Shown here: positions 27,899-36,564 of the stretch, piece after piece
Numbering within the stretch: the first letter of the stretch is position 1
Layout of the letters: each line of letters starts with the position of its first letter
The notes under the pieces: model-generated
What the model was told of the DNA's origin: nothing
Database searches by the model: none
The model's input: the letters and a program-made list of their open reading frames with translations, nothing else
Translations under genes and position numbers: made by a program
Assembly: GCA_964540795.1 (NCBI GenBank)
Contig: CAZINX010000004.1
Span: forward strand, 1 to 64,000
DNA length: 64,000 nt
Direction of reading: 5' to 3'
From: Dichotomicrobium sp964540795
GTDB taxonomy: Bacteria > Pseudomonadota > Alphaproteobacteria > Rhizobiales > Rhodomicrobiaceae

Positions 27899-28765
27899 AT
27901 GATCGGCGACATCATCCAGCTCCTGATCTACGGGATCGTCACGGGCAGCATCCTCGCGCTCGGCGCGATCGGCGTCTCGCTCGTCTTCTCGATCCTGCGC
28001 TTCGCGCATTTCGCGCATGGCGACCTGATGACGGTCGGAGCGTATGCCGCGCTGGTGATCGTCGCGGGCGCGGGTATGCCGATCGTCGTGGCCGCGCCCT
28101 TCGCGATTCTCGTCGTCGCCGCCGTCGCCATCGCCACTGAGCTGACGGTCTACCGGCCGCTGCGCGCCAGCTCGCCGATCGTGCTGCTGATCTCGTCGTT
28201 CGGCATGGCGCTGATCCTGCGCAGCGCGGTCCAGCTCATCTGGGGTACCGGCAACGAGGTCTACTCGGCGGGCATCCAGCTTCCGATCCGCGTCGGGGAC
28301 ATCGCCATCAAGCCCGACCACCTCTGGATCATCGCGGGCACGCTCGCGCTGATCGCCGCGCTGCATGTGTTCCTGCAATACACCAAATTCGGCAAGGCGA
28401 TGCGGGCAATGGCGGACAATGTCGATCTCGCGCGCATCTCCGGCATTCCGACGAACCGGGTCATCCTGATCGCCTGGGTTATCGCGGGCGGTCTGGCGGC
28501 GATGGCCGGCATCTTCCTCGCGATGGACACGCGCCTGCATCCGGTTATGGGCTGGCAATTGCTGCTGCCGGTGTTTGCAGCGGCGATCGTGGGCGGCATC
28601 GGCCGGCCCTACGGTGCAATGGCGGGCGGTCTTCTGATCGGCGTGGCGATGGAAATGTCCACGATGGTATTCAACCCGGCCTACAAGCAGGCGGTGGCCT
28701 TTGCGCTGATGGTTGCGACGCTCATCGTCCGCCCCACCGGGATCTTCCGCGGGAGTTCGCTATGA
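27899..28765 (+). CDS. livH: Branched-chain-amino-acid-type ABC transporter permease LivH
   Basis: A 288-residue polytopic permease: GIVTGSILALGAIGVSLVFSILRFAHFAHGDLMTVGAY is the LivH start, and a C-terminal AAIVGGIGRPYGAMAGGLLIGVAMEM follows. The frame runs to a stop 31 bp before livM. No in-frame defects are visible. Confidence 0.93.
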   Translation: MIGDIIQLLIYGIVTGSILALGAIGVSLVFSILRFAHFAHGDLMTVGAYAALVIVAGAGMPIVVAAPFAILVVAAVAIATELTVYRPLRASSPIVLLISSFGMALILRSAVQLIWGTGNEVYSAGIQLPIRVGDIAIKPDHLWIIAGTLALIAALHVFLQYTKFGKAMRAMADNVDLARISGIPTNRVILIAWVIAGGLAAMAGIFLAMDTRLHPVMGWQLLLPVFAAAIVGGIGRPYGAMAGGLLIGVAMEMSTMVFNPAYKQAVAFALMVATLIVRPTGIFRGSSL

Positions 28766-28796
28766 CCGATGCGCGCGCAGGCGGGGAGGACTGCTG

Positions 28797-29741
28797 ATGG
28801 AGCTAGCCGGCCTGCTGAGCTATTTCGTGTTCTTCGCCTCCTTCGCGTGCATCTACGCGATCATGGCGCTTGGCCTGAACATCCAGTGGGGGATGACCGG
28901 GCAGATCAATATCGGCATCGCCGGGTTCTACGCCGTCGGCGCCTATACCTCCGCGATCCTGACAACGCCGCCCAGCCCCGACCATCTCGGCGGCTTCGCA
29001 CTGCCGGTGATCGCCGGTCTGATCGGTGCGGTGATTGTGAGCGCGGTGATTGCGCTGCTGATCGGCATGATTACCGTGAACCTGCGCTCCGACTATCTTG
29101 CCATCGCGACGATCGGGCTGGCCGAGATCATCCGTTTCCTCATCAAGAACGAGGAGCAGATCACGCATGGCGTCCGCGGCATCTCCGACATTCCACGCCC
29201 GTTGCTTGAGAGCGGGCCGCTTGCCGGGCCGGTGTTCCTGCTCATCGCCCTGATTGCCGTTGTGATCGCCTATTTCCTCGTGGAACGCGCGCGCGTCTCG
29301 CCCTGGGGCCGGGTGCTCCGCGCCATCCGCGACAACGAGGACGCGGCGAAGGCGGCGGGCAAGAATGTGGTGAGCTTCCGGCTTCAGGCGTTCGTTGTCG
29401 GGTCCGCGCTGATGGGCTTCGCCGGCGGCCTTTACGCGCATTTCTTCGGCTTTATTTCGCCAGAGGCATTCCAGCCGGTCTTCGGCACCTTCATCGTCTG
29501 GGCCATGCTGATTGTCGGCGGCAGCGGCAACAACAAGGGCGCGCTGCTGGGCACCGTGCTGGTCTGGCTGGTCTGGTCGGGGACCGAGATCGTCACGCGC
29601 GCCTTGCCGCCCGACATGGCCACGCAGGCGGGCGCTGCGCGTGTGCTCATGATCGGCGTTCTGCTCCAGATCGTGCTCCTGACCCGGCGGCAGGGGGTGC
29701 TGCCCGAGAAGCGGCCGAGGCCCATTCCGCGCGACCGCTGA
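28797..29741 (+). CDS. livM: Branched-chain-amino-acid-type ABC transporter permease LivM
   Basis: A 314-residue permease: MALGLNIQWGMTGQINIGIAGFYAVGAYTSAIL and AIRDNEDAAKAAGKNVVSFRLQAFVVGSALMGFAGGLYAHFFGFISPEAF are the LivM signature stretches. I start at the ATG at 28797, which has a GGGGAGGA site; the frame is open further upstream. Last gene of the livGFHM set. Confidence 0.93.
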   Translation: MELAGLLSYFVFFASFACIYAIMALGLNIQWGMTGQINIGIAGFYAVGAYTSAILTTPPSPDHLGGFALPVIAGLIGAVIVSAVIALLIGMITVNLRSDYLAIATIGLAEIIRFLIKNEEQITHGVRGISDIPRPLLESGPLAGPVFLLIALIAVVIAYFLVERARVSPWGRVLRAIRDNEDAAKAAGKNVVSFRLQAFVVGSALMGFAGGLYAHFFGFISPEAFQPVFGTFIVWAMLIVGGSGNNKGALLGTVLVWLVWSGTEIVTRALPPDMATQAGAARVLMIGVLLQIVLLTRRQGVLPEKRPRPIPRDR

Positions 29742-29853
29742 GCCGGCAATACTGCACAAGACTTTTTAGCCGCGACGCGCAAAATGAATGCTCCGCACGG
29801 CGCGCTGTCCTAAACTCTGGCAGTGCGGAAGCTGACAAAGAGGAGGATCGCCC

Positions 29854-30276
29854 GTGTTCAAGACAATTGTTGTTCCAGTCGCGCTGTCGGAAGTCGAAAA
29901 AGCCCAGCCCATGCTTCACGCCGCGCGCCAACTCGGCGGCGAGGATTCGCGCATCATCCTGATGAGCGTTGTCGAGGACATTCCCACTTACGTCGCGGCC
30001 GAACTCCCGGGCGGCTTCCTGGATCGCGCCAGGCAGAACGCGCATTCGGCGCTCTCCAAGATCGCGGACGAGGCCGGGGTGCAGGCGGAGATCGTCGTTC
30101 GCAGCGGCCAGGCCTCCGCCGGCATCCTTGGCACGGCGAAGGAAAAGAACGCCGACGCCATCATCATCGCGTCGCATCAGCCGGGCTTTAGCGATTACCT
30201 GCTCGGCTCGACGGCGCATCGCGTCGTGCGGCACGCAAAATGCTCCGTGCTGGTGCTGCGCTCGCCCGAGCGTTGA
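29854..30276 (+). CDS. Universal stress protein (UspA family)
   Basis: A 140-residue single Usp domain: FKTIVVPVALSEVEKAQPML at the N terminus and a C-terminal GSTAHRVVRHAKCSVLVLR, the ATP-phosphate-binding loop of ATP-binding Usps. GTG start at 29854 with an AGGAGG site eight bases upstream. A small membrane-protein gene follows 26 bp later and may share the transcript. Confidence 0.9.
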   Translation: MFKTIVVPVALSEVEKAQPMLHAARQLGGEDSRIILMSVVEDIPTYVAAELPGGFLDRARQNAHSALSKIADEAGVQAEIVVRSGQASAGILGTAKEKNADAIIIASHQPGFSDYLLGSTAHRVVRHAKCSVLVLRSPER

Positions 30277-30302
30277 CGCCCGCCAACAGGAAAGGTCTGC
30301 GG

Positions 30303-30467
30303 ATGGACGCCCTTCAGAACATTATGATCCTGCTCATCGCCGGCACCGTGATCTGGATTTTCCTGAAGCTGAAAGAGCGGATCGAGTTTCTGGAGCATGA
30401 GGTGCGCTGGCTGCGGAGCGAGCTGGACGGTCTCAAAGGCGGATATCGCGGCGGAAACTACGAATAG
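30303..30467 (+). CDS. Small single-span membrane protein with coiled coil
   Basis: A 54-residue protein: DALQNIMILLIAGTVIWIF forms one transmembrane helix, and LKERIEFLEHEVRWLRSELDGL is an amphipathic heptad helix. The family is not recognised. It follows the usp gene closely (26 bp) with AAGG before the ATG. The transmembrane-plus-coiled-coil design resembles small phage-shock or scaffold proteins, but there is no clear homology. Confidence 0.6.
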   Translation: MDALQNIMILLIAGTVIWIFLKLKERIEFLEHEVRWLRSELDGLKGGYRGGNYE

Positions 30468-30554
30468 GCGTGTCCGGGAGCGGGCAGCGCGCTCCGTTGC
30501 CGGCACGGTTATCACGGGGCGCCGCCTGTTTCGGATCAAACAGCGAGAACGTCA

Positions 30555-31397
30555 ATGTCGCTCCCCCTTGGCGGCGCTTACAACTTCCGCGGCCACGAAA
30601 TCTGCTACGGCGTCATGGGGCCGGAGGGCGCGCCCGCGCTCGTCCTGCTGCACGGCACGCCGTTTTCCGTGCAGGAGTGGCGCCGCGTAGCGACTTGGCT
30701 GGCCCGGCATTTCCGCGTCCATTTTCACGACATGCTCGGCTATGGCGCGTCCGCGAAGGGCGATCTGCGCGATGTCTCGCTCGGCATCCAGAACGAAGTG
30801 TTCGCCGCGCTGCTCGATCATTGGGGGCTGGAGCGCCCGCATGTCGTGGCGCATGACTTCGGCGGCGCGACGGCGCTGCGCGCGCATCTCCTGAACGGGC
30901 GCGATTATGCCTCGCTCACGCTGATCGACCCCGTGGCGATCCGCCCCTGGGGCTCGCCCTTCGTCGCGCATGTCCGCCACCACGAGGCCGCCTTCGCCGG
31001 AATGCCAGCCTACATGCATGAGGCGCTGCTGGATGCTTACTTGCGCACAGCGATTGCGCGCCCGATCTCGACGGAGGAGCTTGCGCCCTACAAAGCGCCG
31101 TGGCTGGGCGAGACCGGGCAGATCGCGTTTTACCGCCAGATCGCGCATATGGACGTGAAATACACCGACGAGGTGGAGCCGCGCTATGGAGACCTGCGCT
31201 GCCCGGCGCAGGTGCTCTGGGGAACCGAGGATCAATGGATTCCCATCGAGACTGGGCGGCGCTTCCACGCCATGCTGCCGGAATGCCGCTTCGTCGAGGT
31301 GCCGGGGGCGGGGCATCTGGTGCAGGAGGACGCGCCGGAAGCGATCATCGCCGCGCTCGCGGAATTTCCGCCGCTGGCTCCAACGATCCACGCGTGA
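30555..31397 (+). CDS. Alpha/beta hydrolase with aspartate nucleophile
   Basis: A 280-residue alpha/beta hydrolase. HGTPFSVQEW forms the oxyanion hole. The nucleophile elbow is VVAHDFGGATAL, so the nucleophile is Asp101 rather than Ser. GAGHLVQEDAPE carries the catalytic His. An Asp nucleophile is typical of haloalkane dehalogenases and epoxide hydrolases, so I infer one of these. The cap domain (FAGMPAYMHEALLDAYLRTAI...) does not decide between them. Convergent with the next gene. Confidence 0.85.
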   Translation: MSLPLGGAYNFRGHEICYGVMGPEGAPALVLLHGTPFSVQEWRRVATWLARHFRVHFHDMLGYGASAKGDLRDVSLGIQNEVFAALLDHWGLERPHVVAHDFGGATALRAHLLNGRDYASLTLIDPVAIRPWGSPFVAHVRHHEAAFAGMPAYMHEALLDAYLRTAIARPISTEELAPYKAPWLGETGQIAFYRQIAHMDVKYTDEVEPRYGDLRCPAQVLWGTEDQWIPIETGRRFHAMLPECRFVEVPGAGHLVQEDAPEAIIAALAEFPPLAPTIHA

Positions 31398-31399
31398 GC

Positions 31400-32041
31400 C
31401 TATTCGATCAGCACGGGCGTCTCGCAGATATGCGCGTCGCTGCCGATCTGCTGAACAAGGAAGTCCGCCACGTTCGCCCGCGAAATCTTGCCGAGCTTCC
31501 ATTCCCGCGCATCAGTCAGCACCTGGTAGCGGCCAGTGTGCGGCCCGTCGGTCAGGATACCGGGCCGCGCGATCGTCCAATCCAGACCGCTGCGGCGGAT
31601 GATCCACTCCTGGATGTCCTTGTCGTCATAGGCGCGCTTCAGAAGCCCTTGCCGCCCTAACGCCTGGTACAGAAACCCGCCGCGCCCCGCGCTGTCGCCC
31701 GCGCCAAAGCCGGTGACGCAGATTAGCCGCCTGGCCCCGACCTCCTTCATTGCGTCCACCAGAACGCGCGTGGCATCCGAGAAGAGCGTTACGGAGCCGA
31801 TAACGTTTCGCGGGCTTAAGGAGATGCCGAGCGCCTGGATCACGACGTCGTCCGGGCCGATCGCGGCGCGCACCGCATCGGGGTCCAGCGCGTCGCCGTC
31901 CACCTTTTCCAGATTGGGATGCTCATCCGGGATCGTCGAGGCAGTGCGGGCGAAGGCGCGCACCTGATAGCCGGCTTCCAGCGCGCGGCGCACGGTTGCC
32001 AGCCCGATCCCCTTGCTCGCGCCGAAAATGACGACTTTCAT
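31400..32041 (-). CDS. NAD(P)-binding oxidoreductase (NmrA/atypical SDR-like)
   Basis: A 213-residue Rossmann protein. VVIFGASKGIGLATVRRALEAGYQVRAFAR is the dinucleotide loop. VIQALGISLSPRNVIGSVTLFSDATRVLVDAMKEVGARRLICVTGFGAGDS and DWTIARPGILTDGP match atypical SDR proteins that bind NADP or act as redox sensors. No Tyr-x3-Lys is visible. The ATG has an AAAGGATC site. Upstream lies the DUF4149-like gene on the same strand, 17 bp away. Confidence 0.85.
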   Translation of the reverse strand: MKVVIFGASKGIGLATVRRALEAGYQVRAFARTASTIPDEHPNLEKVDGDALDPDAVRAAIGPDDVVIQALGISLSPRNVIGSVTLFSDATRVLVDAMKEVGARRLICVTGFGAGDSAGRGGFLYQALGRQGLLKRAYDDKDIQEWIIRRSGLDWTIARPGILTDGPHTGRYQVLTDAREWKLGKISRANVADFLVQQIGSDAHICETPVLIE

Positions 32042-32058
32042 CCCATTGATCCTTTCGT

Positions 32059-32466
32059 TCAGGCGAGCGCTAAGACCATAACGCCGAGCAGCGCGACCAT
32101 CTGCACAAGGTTGATGACAACGCTTGCCCGGTGAAGTGATTCGAAGCGGTTGACGGCCGCCGCGCCCATGTCCCGCGCCGCGTTGATCCGCGGCATAAGC
32201 CAGAAGCGCGAGAGGACGAACAGCGCCGCCACTGCCGCCAGAATGACGCCCTCAAGCGTGCCGAGCGCCAGCACGGCCGCGAGCGCGCTCACGATCGCCA
32301 GAACGTCATAATATCGCGGGAACAGCCGCCGGATGAACGCGCCGGCCTCGTCCTCGGGGAAATGCGCGAACACCAGCGGCGCGACCACGGCGGCGAAGAA
32401 CAACATCGCGCCGAGAACCCCGGCGGCGAGCAGTGCAGCAATGTCGATGAGGGCAAAACTGTCCAT
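32059..32466 (-). CDS. DUF4149-like four-helix membrane protein
   Basis: A 135-residue protein with about four hydrophobic helices: ALLAAGVLGAMLFFAAVVAPLVF, YYDVLAIVSALAAVLALG, GVILAAVAALFVLSRFW and SVVINLVQMVALLGVMVLAL. AAVVAPLVFAHFPEDEAGAFIRRLFPRYY resembles the DUF4149 domain. The function of the family is unknown. It probably shares a transcript with the oxidoreductase gene downstream. Confidence 0.75.
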   Translation of the reverse strand: MDSFALIDIAALLAAGVLGAMLFFAAVVAPLVFAHFPEDEAGAFIRRLFPRYYDVLAIVSALAAVLALGTLEGVILAAVAALFVLSRFWLMPRINAARDMGAAAVNRFESLHRASVVINLVQMVALLGVMVLALA

Positions 32467-32583
32467 CTCTTCCGCCTTTCTTGTGCGGCAGTATGAAGCG
32501 ATTGGCGCAGGCAGACGTTAACAATCCGCGCATGGTGCGGCGCGTACCCTCTCTACGCATCGCACCTTAGACGGATTGGAGAC

Positions 32584-33807
32584 ATGGCCGCGCACCCCGA
32601 ACCAACGCGTGAGGCGGGTTTGGCACGCCTTGCGGACTTCGTGCCGCGCGCCGGGCGTGACTACGCAAAGCTGCGCAATTTTGACTTCGGGCCAGAACGA
32701 CACACGCAGGTCTCCGGCCTGTCGCCCTGGCTTCGGCACCGGCTCGTGCTGGAGCAAGAGGTGGTCGCGCAGACGCTTGAGCGTCACAGCCTCTCATCGG
32801 CGGAGAAATTCGTGCAGGAGGTGGTCTGGCGCACCTATTTCAAGGGCTTCATGGAGCAGCGGCCAGGCATCTGGCGGGCCTATCGCCGGGATGTCGCCGC
32901 GCTCGCCGAGCGGCTGGAGGCCGAGCCGGGCCTGCGTACGGGCTATGCCGAGGCGGTCGAGGGGCGCACCGGCATTGACTGTTTCGACGCCTGGGCGCGC
33001 GAGCTGATCGAGACCGGCTATCTGCACAATCATGCCCGCATGTGGTTCGCCAGCATCTGGATTTTCACCCTGCGTCTGCCGTGGCAGCTCGGCGCGGATT
33101 TCTTCCTGCGGCACCTGCTGGATGGCGATCCGGCCTCGAACACGCTGGGCTGGCGCTGGGTTGGGGGGCTGCACACCCGCGGCAAGACATATCTGGCGCG
33201 GCCGGACAACATCGCGAAATTCACCGAGGGGCGGTTCAACCCGTCGGGCCAGCTGGCGACATCCGCGCCGCCGCTAAGTGAGGATGAGGACCATCCGCTC
33301 GTGCCCCTGCGGCACAGGGAGTCGCCGGTTAAGCCGCGCCGGGCGGGCCTGCTGGTGACCGAGGAAGATTGCGCGCCGGAGACGATCGCCTGGCCCGCGC
33401 GGCCGGTTGCCGCAATCGGCCTCACGGCCACACAGGCGCGCTCGCCCCTGCCGGTGTCGGAGGGCGCGTGCAGCTTCGCGGAAGGCGCGGTCGCCGACGC
33501 GCTCGCCCGGGCCGGCGCGCATTTCGGCGCCGAAAGCCAGCAGCCGAAGACGGCGGATTGGGGCGCGGCGCTGACGGACTGGGCGCGCACAAATGATCTG
33601 GATACCGTGTTGACGGCTTACGCGCCGATTGGCCCGGCGGCCGAGCGCCTCGCGGCGGCGCGTGCGGCGCTGGCGGATGCGGGCGTCTCGCTCATCGAGG
33701 TGTTGCGCCCGTGGGACGCGGCGGCGTGGCCCCACGCGACCAAGGGCTTCTTCAAGCTGAAGAAGCAGATGCCGGCGCTTATCGAAGCGGCAGCCATATC
33801 TCGTTGA
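32584..33807 (+). CDS. Photolyase/cryptochrome-family FAD protein with apparently reversed domain order
   Basis: A 407-residue protein. Residues about 40-240 are the photolyase FAD-binding helical domain (EKFVQEVVWRTYFKGFM, NHARMWFASIWIFTLRLPW, LRHLLDGDPASNTLGWRWVGG, PDNIAKFTEGRFNP). The usual N-terminal Rossmann-like antenna domain is missing from the front. Instead residues about 270-400 look like a shortened version of it at the back (DTVLTAYAPIGPAAERLAAARAAL, SLIEVLRPWDA, KGFFKLKKQMPAL). I infer a circularly permuted relative. Light repair or signalling is possible but not shown. Confidence 0.75.
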   Translation: MAAHPEPTREAGLARLADFVPRAGRDYAKLRNFDFGPERHTQVSGLSPWLRHRLVLEQEVVAQTLERHSLSSAEKFVQEVVWRTYFKGFMEQRPGIWRAYRRDVAALAERLEAEPGLRTGYAEAVEGRTGIDCFDAWARELIETGYLHNHARMWFASIWIFTLRLPWQLGADFFLRHLLDGDPASNTLGWRWVGGLHTRGKTYLARPDNIAKFTEGRFNPSGQLATSAPPLSEDEDHPLVPLRHRESPVKPRRAGLLVTEEDCAPETIAWPARPVAAIGLTATQARSPLPVSEGACSFAEGAVADALARAGAHFGAESQQPKTADWGAALTDWARTNDLDTVLTAYAPIGPAAERLAAARAALADAGVSLIEVLRPWDAAAWPHATKGFFKLKKQMPALIEAAAISR

Positions 33808-33822
33808 ATCGACAACGGAAAA

Positions 33823-33907
33823 TGGTGGAGGAGGTTGGATTCGAACCAACGTAGGCATAGCCAGCGGATTTACAGTCCGCCCCCTTTAGCCACTCGGGCA
33901 CTCCTCC
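33823..33907 (-). tRNA. tRNA-Tyr (anticodon GTA), copy 1 (left)
   Basis: An 85-nt class II tRNA with a long variable arm. Acceptor GGAGGAG pairs with CTCCTCC, the anticodon loop is CTGTAAA (GTA), and CCA is encoded. Identical over all 85 bases to the copy at 36565. Only about 70 bp upstream are shared with copy 2, and the promoter of that copy is not present here, so expression is uncertain. Confidence 0.93.
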
Positions 33908-33976
33908 AAAATCCCGGAGCCCCTTCGGCGCGGATGGCCTTGGCGGGAATGGGTTGTGCGCGGATCGCCCACGTCG
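33823..33976. repeat. Left direct repeat of the tRNA-Tyr block
   Basis: Bases 33823-33976 match 36565-36718 (offset 2742 bp): the 85-nt tRNA is identical and the following 70 bp differ at about six positions. With its partner it brackets the AT-rich island. Confidence 0.9.
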
Positions 33977-34094
33977 CGCCGACCCGGTACAATTACCCTC
34001 TGCACCGGGACGAAAATGAGCATCATTACTTGGCGCAAGATGACCGGCACCTCTGAATAATCCAGCCAAAATATACAAATCTTGTTGAGCGGGA

Positions 34095-35300
34095 ATGCGC
34101 GAGATGCCATTTCGTATTCCTGTCGGAATATCCCTTGACCGTCCAAAGCATTCATACTATCAAATCATCAGCCAAACAGAGGCATACGGGTTGTATAAAA
34201 GAATATTGGTCAACCTCTATGATAGGGAAAAATGGAGCACTCTTATGGTTGTCGTTCTTAAAGAAGCATCGGCAAAAAGCAAAGGCATCGTAATGTTCAC
34301 TCATAAAGAACGGCAACAAATCGAACACCCCAGTCGACGGGTGAGAAAATATATCTCAGGACTTCGAAATAATTATGTGATTGGTATGCACTTTGGGGGC
34401 TATCAAGCAAACGCCGTGCCGGATATATGGTGTATTGATTTTTTTATGGGCTCTCCAAATGTTTATACTGTAGCTCCAATATCAAAAACTCCAAGAATTC
34501 ACCTTGCAAGTAGGAATTTTGTTCCGAATTATTTTGATTCAAAAGACAGACCTAAGTCGCCACGTTGGGATATCATCAATATCTCAAATGGAGGTAGGAA
34601 TAAGAAGCTGGCCGAGTTCTTTTACGTCATGCAGGCGGTTATGAAGAGGCGTCCAGAAACACGAATATTATTAATATCGCCTATTGTGACTGGCAAAAAA
34701 GCCGATAAAGAGTTATTTAATAATTATTACAGTTTGTTTTCCCAAGATCAAAGACGCCGTTTTACGTTCCTTCCGCTACATAGAGATCGCGAATTATATC
34801 CAATAGGCCGAGAAGATATTGCATTTTTGATGCGTAATAGTCGTTATTTGACATTATTTAGCGAGCGAGAGGGAGAATCTAGGGTTATTGCAGAGGCGCT
34901 GTGTTGTGGCTGCAAAGTCATTGTTCGCAGCTACCTACAGGGGGGGGGTCGGGATTTTCTAACACCAGAAAATTCTTTCCAGTTTTCGACATTGCAAGAG
35001 GCTCCTGATATATTCATAAATGCGCTAGAAGACGATACTACGTTTGATAGCAAAGAAATCATAAAATACTTGCGAGTAGACTACACCAAAACTATATTTG
35101 AGTCCGAATTGAGGTCTGTTTTTGCCCACTATGGATTGCGTTGGGACGGACAACTTAAGCCACTTGAACTTGACCAGGCTTTGCCCGGGCATAGTAAGCT
35201 GCTCGACGAAAGATATAGGTCTGGCATGACCGATGATCTTGTCAAGGAATCAAAGATGTATAGTTTCTTGAAAGACGTTTACTTTGAGAAAACTATATGA
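34095..35300 (+). CDS. GT-B glycosyltransferase (GT4-like)
   Basis: A 401-residue protein with an AT-rich gene. The C-terminal half shows the GT4 donor-site pattern: VYTVAPISKTPR linker, WDIINISNGGRNKKLAEFF (start of the second Rossmann domain), FTFLPLHRDRELYPIGREDIAFLMRNSRYLTLFSEREGESRVIAEALCCGCKVIV with the E-x7-E element (EGESRVIAEA). It should move a sugar from a nucleotide donor to a glycan or lipid; acceptor unknown. A run of nine G (34940-34948) falls at about residues 282-285, just after the donor motif. An alternative ATG lies at 34104. Convergent with the dioxygenase gene. Confidence 0.8.
   Translation: MREMPFRIPVGISLDRPKHSYYQIISQTEAYGLYKRILVNLYDREKWSTLMVVVLKEASAKSKGIVMFTHKERQQIEHPSRRVRKYISGLRNNYVIGMHFGGYQANAVPDIWCIDFFMGSPNVYTVAPISKTPRIHLASRNFVPNYFDSKDRPKSPRWDIINISNGGRNKKLAEFFYVMQAVMKRRPETRILLISPIVTGKKADKELFNNYYSLFSQDQRRRFTFLPLHRDRELYPIGREDIAFLMRNSRYLTLFSEREGESRVIAEALCCGCKVIVRSYLQGGGRDFLTPENSFQFSTLQEAPDIFINALEDDTTFDSKEIIKYLRVDYTKTIFESELRSVFAHYGLRWDGQLKPLELDQALPGHSKLLDERYRSGMTDDLVKESKMYSFLKDVYFEKTI
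34940..34948 (+). repeat. G9 homopolymer inside the glycosyltransferase gene
   Basis: CAG followed by nine G, then TCGG, coding Q-G-G-G-R. A one-base slip would shift the frame and remove the last third of the protein. In the surrounding AT-rich sequence a G9 run is unexpected by composition. Candidate phase-variation tract; a read error is the alternative. Confidence 0.6.
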
Positions 35301-35385
35301 GTACCAATCCGTACAGTCGCTTGCCTCGAGTAAAGATAGATACCAGTACACCATCTTCGTTCGTGGACCAATTTCATGCGTGACG

Positions 35386-36306
35386 TTAATAATATGCCAT
35401 TACTAAAGCTGCGCGTTCTCCATCCGAGTCCTGCGGGAGCCCGCGATGGATGCCAGCTTGATCGGAGATTACAAGAGAGCCCTTGGAGCTCAGAACAGGA
35501 ACCACCGATTGCAAGTCGATGAGCGGCGCTTCTGTTGAGCTGAAGGTCATTTGCGCGATCGCTTGGTTCATCCATCGCCATGGCCCGTCTTGAGCGGAGC
35601 CCCTAACGTAGCAGTATGGTCCATCTTCGAGGCGATTGACGTCAGATAGATACACAAATCCCTTTAGTTTTCGCTTGTAACGGTCAACGTGAAATCCCCG
35701 CGTCTTCATTACGCCACGATTAATATAAAGATTTAGGTTGCGTGGCTGAACGGCCATACCGTCTCCGCTTAGCAAGCTGAGAATGGAATTGTTCGAAAAT
35801 GGATCGCGCAATTCTTGTTGACTAGTGCCAGCAAGTCGATCAAAATTAAAGGTATCAATCATTCCTTCGTCAGCCCCACGCCGCACATCTGCTACTGTCT
35901 TAGAATATGATGCCAGCGCCTGATAGCTGTTGAGCTTATAATGTGCCGACTGCACTAAAATTCTATCGTCCTCAAAGTTATGATTATTGGATGACTGCGC
36001 CAATGCTGCCTCTAAGACCTTCAAACATTCCTCAGCAATAGATAGCTGAGAGGCTCTAAGAAAGTTTCTGACGACAACAATACCTTCAGAATCGAGAATT
36101 TTCCGGGCTTCAATAATATCGCTCGATTTCTGGACGCGTTCTACTGTAATTTCGTTGAGGCGCCGTTGAATAACGTCCATCGATAGCTCTTTGATCACCG
36201 ATAAAAAACTATCGTTAATATTGCTTAGCGCTTTTTGATCTATCAGATATTCATCATGTTTTTGGCCGCGCGGGAGCAACTTTGACTTTAAGCGCATTTT
36301 TAGCAT
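35386..36306 (-). CDS. PhyH-like Fe(II)/2-oxoglutarate-dependent dioxygenase
   Basis: A 306-residue protein. The iron facial triad is visible as HVD (TRGFHVDRYKRKLKGFVYLSDV) and a distal His in DQAGIHRGLPQDSDGERAALVMAYY. The Arg of GER is the likely 2-oxoglutarate anchor. LEDGPYCYVRGS is the PhyH-type strand. Such enzymes hydroxylate lipids, sugars, antibiotics or small metabolites; substrate unknown. The first 85 residues are an unfamiliar helical extension. A GAGGTG ribosome site precedes the ATG at 36306. Same AT-rich base use as the glycosyltransferase gene, which it faces. Confidence 0.8.
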   Translation of the reverse strand: MLKMRLKSKLLPRGQKHDEYLIDQKALSNINDSFLSVIKELSMDVIQRRLNEITVERVQKSSDIIEARKILDSEGIVVVRNFLRASQLSIAEECLKVLEAALAQSSNNHNFEDDRILVQSAHYKLNSYQALASYSKTVADVRRGADEGMIDTFNFDRLAGTSQQELRDPFSNNSILSLLSGDGMAVQPRNLNLYINRGVMKTRGFHVDRYKRKLKGFVYLSDVNRLEDGPYCYVRGSAQDGPWRWMNQAIAQMTFSSTEAPLIDLQSVVPVLSSKGSLVISDQAGIHRGLPQDSDGERAALVMAYY

Positions 36307-36564
36307 ATTGACACCTCATTCGGACTTTTCGCCAGCCGATCACTCTATGGCTCTTAAACCTCTGGGCAATATTATCAAAAAATTTTGGGTTGCCAATCAA
36401 CGGATCCGGCAATCTGCAGGTCGTTATCTTAACTCTGGTAACTTTCCTCCGCAACTACCTTTCGTCTGGCACCAAATTTTCAAGGAGCGCGGAAGCGTTG
36501 CCCTGAAAGGCTATTAAAATCGCTTCTCCTGACTTACTGGCGTATCATTCATATATCGATGAAT

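Larger units (their letters stand above)
33977..36564. mobile_element. AT-rich genomic island between duplicated tRNA-Tyr genes
   Basis: Base composition drops sharply from the GC-rich host level to roughly 40% GC by eye, and codon use follows. The segment carries two convergent genes (glycosyltransferase and Fe(II)/2-oxoglutarate dioxygenase) and is flanked by direct repeats containing whole tRNA-Tyr genes. Foreign origin is well supported. No integrase, transposase or terminal inverted repeat is visible, so the transfer mechanism is unknown; homologous exchange or a decayed island are options. The 258 bp at 36307-36564 contain no convincing gene. Confidence 0.75.

Noticed and set aside
36308..36517. 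A 69-residue plus-strand frame at the right end of the island
   Set aside because: TTG start, no ribosome site, no family; could be a gene remnant, but coding cannot be supported.
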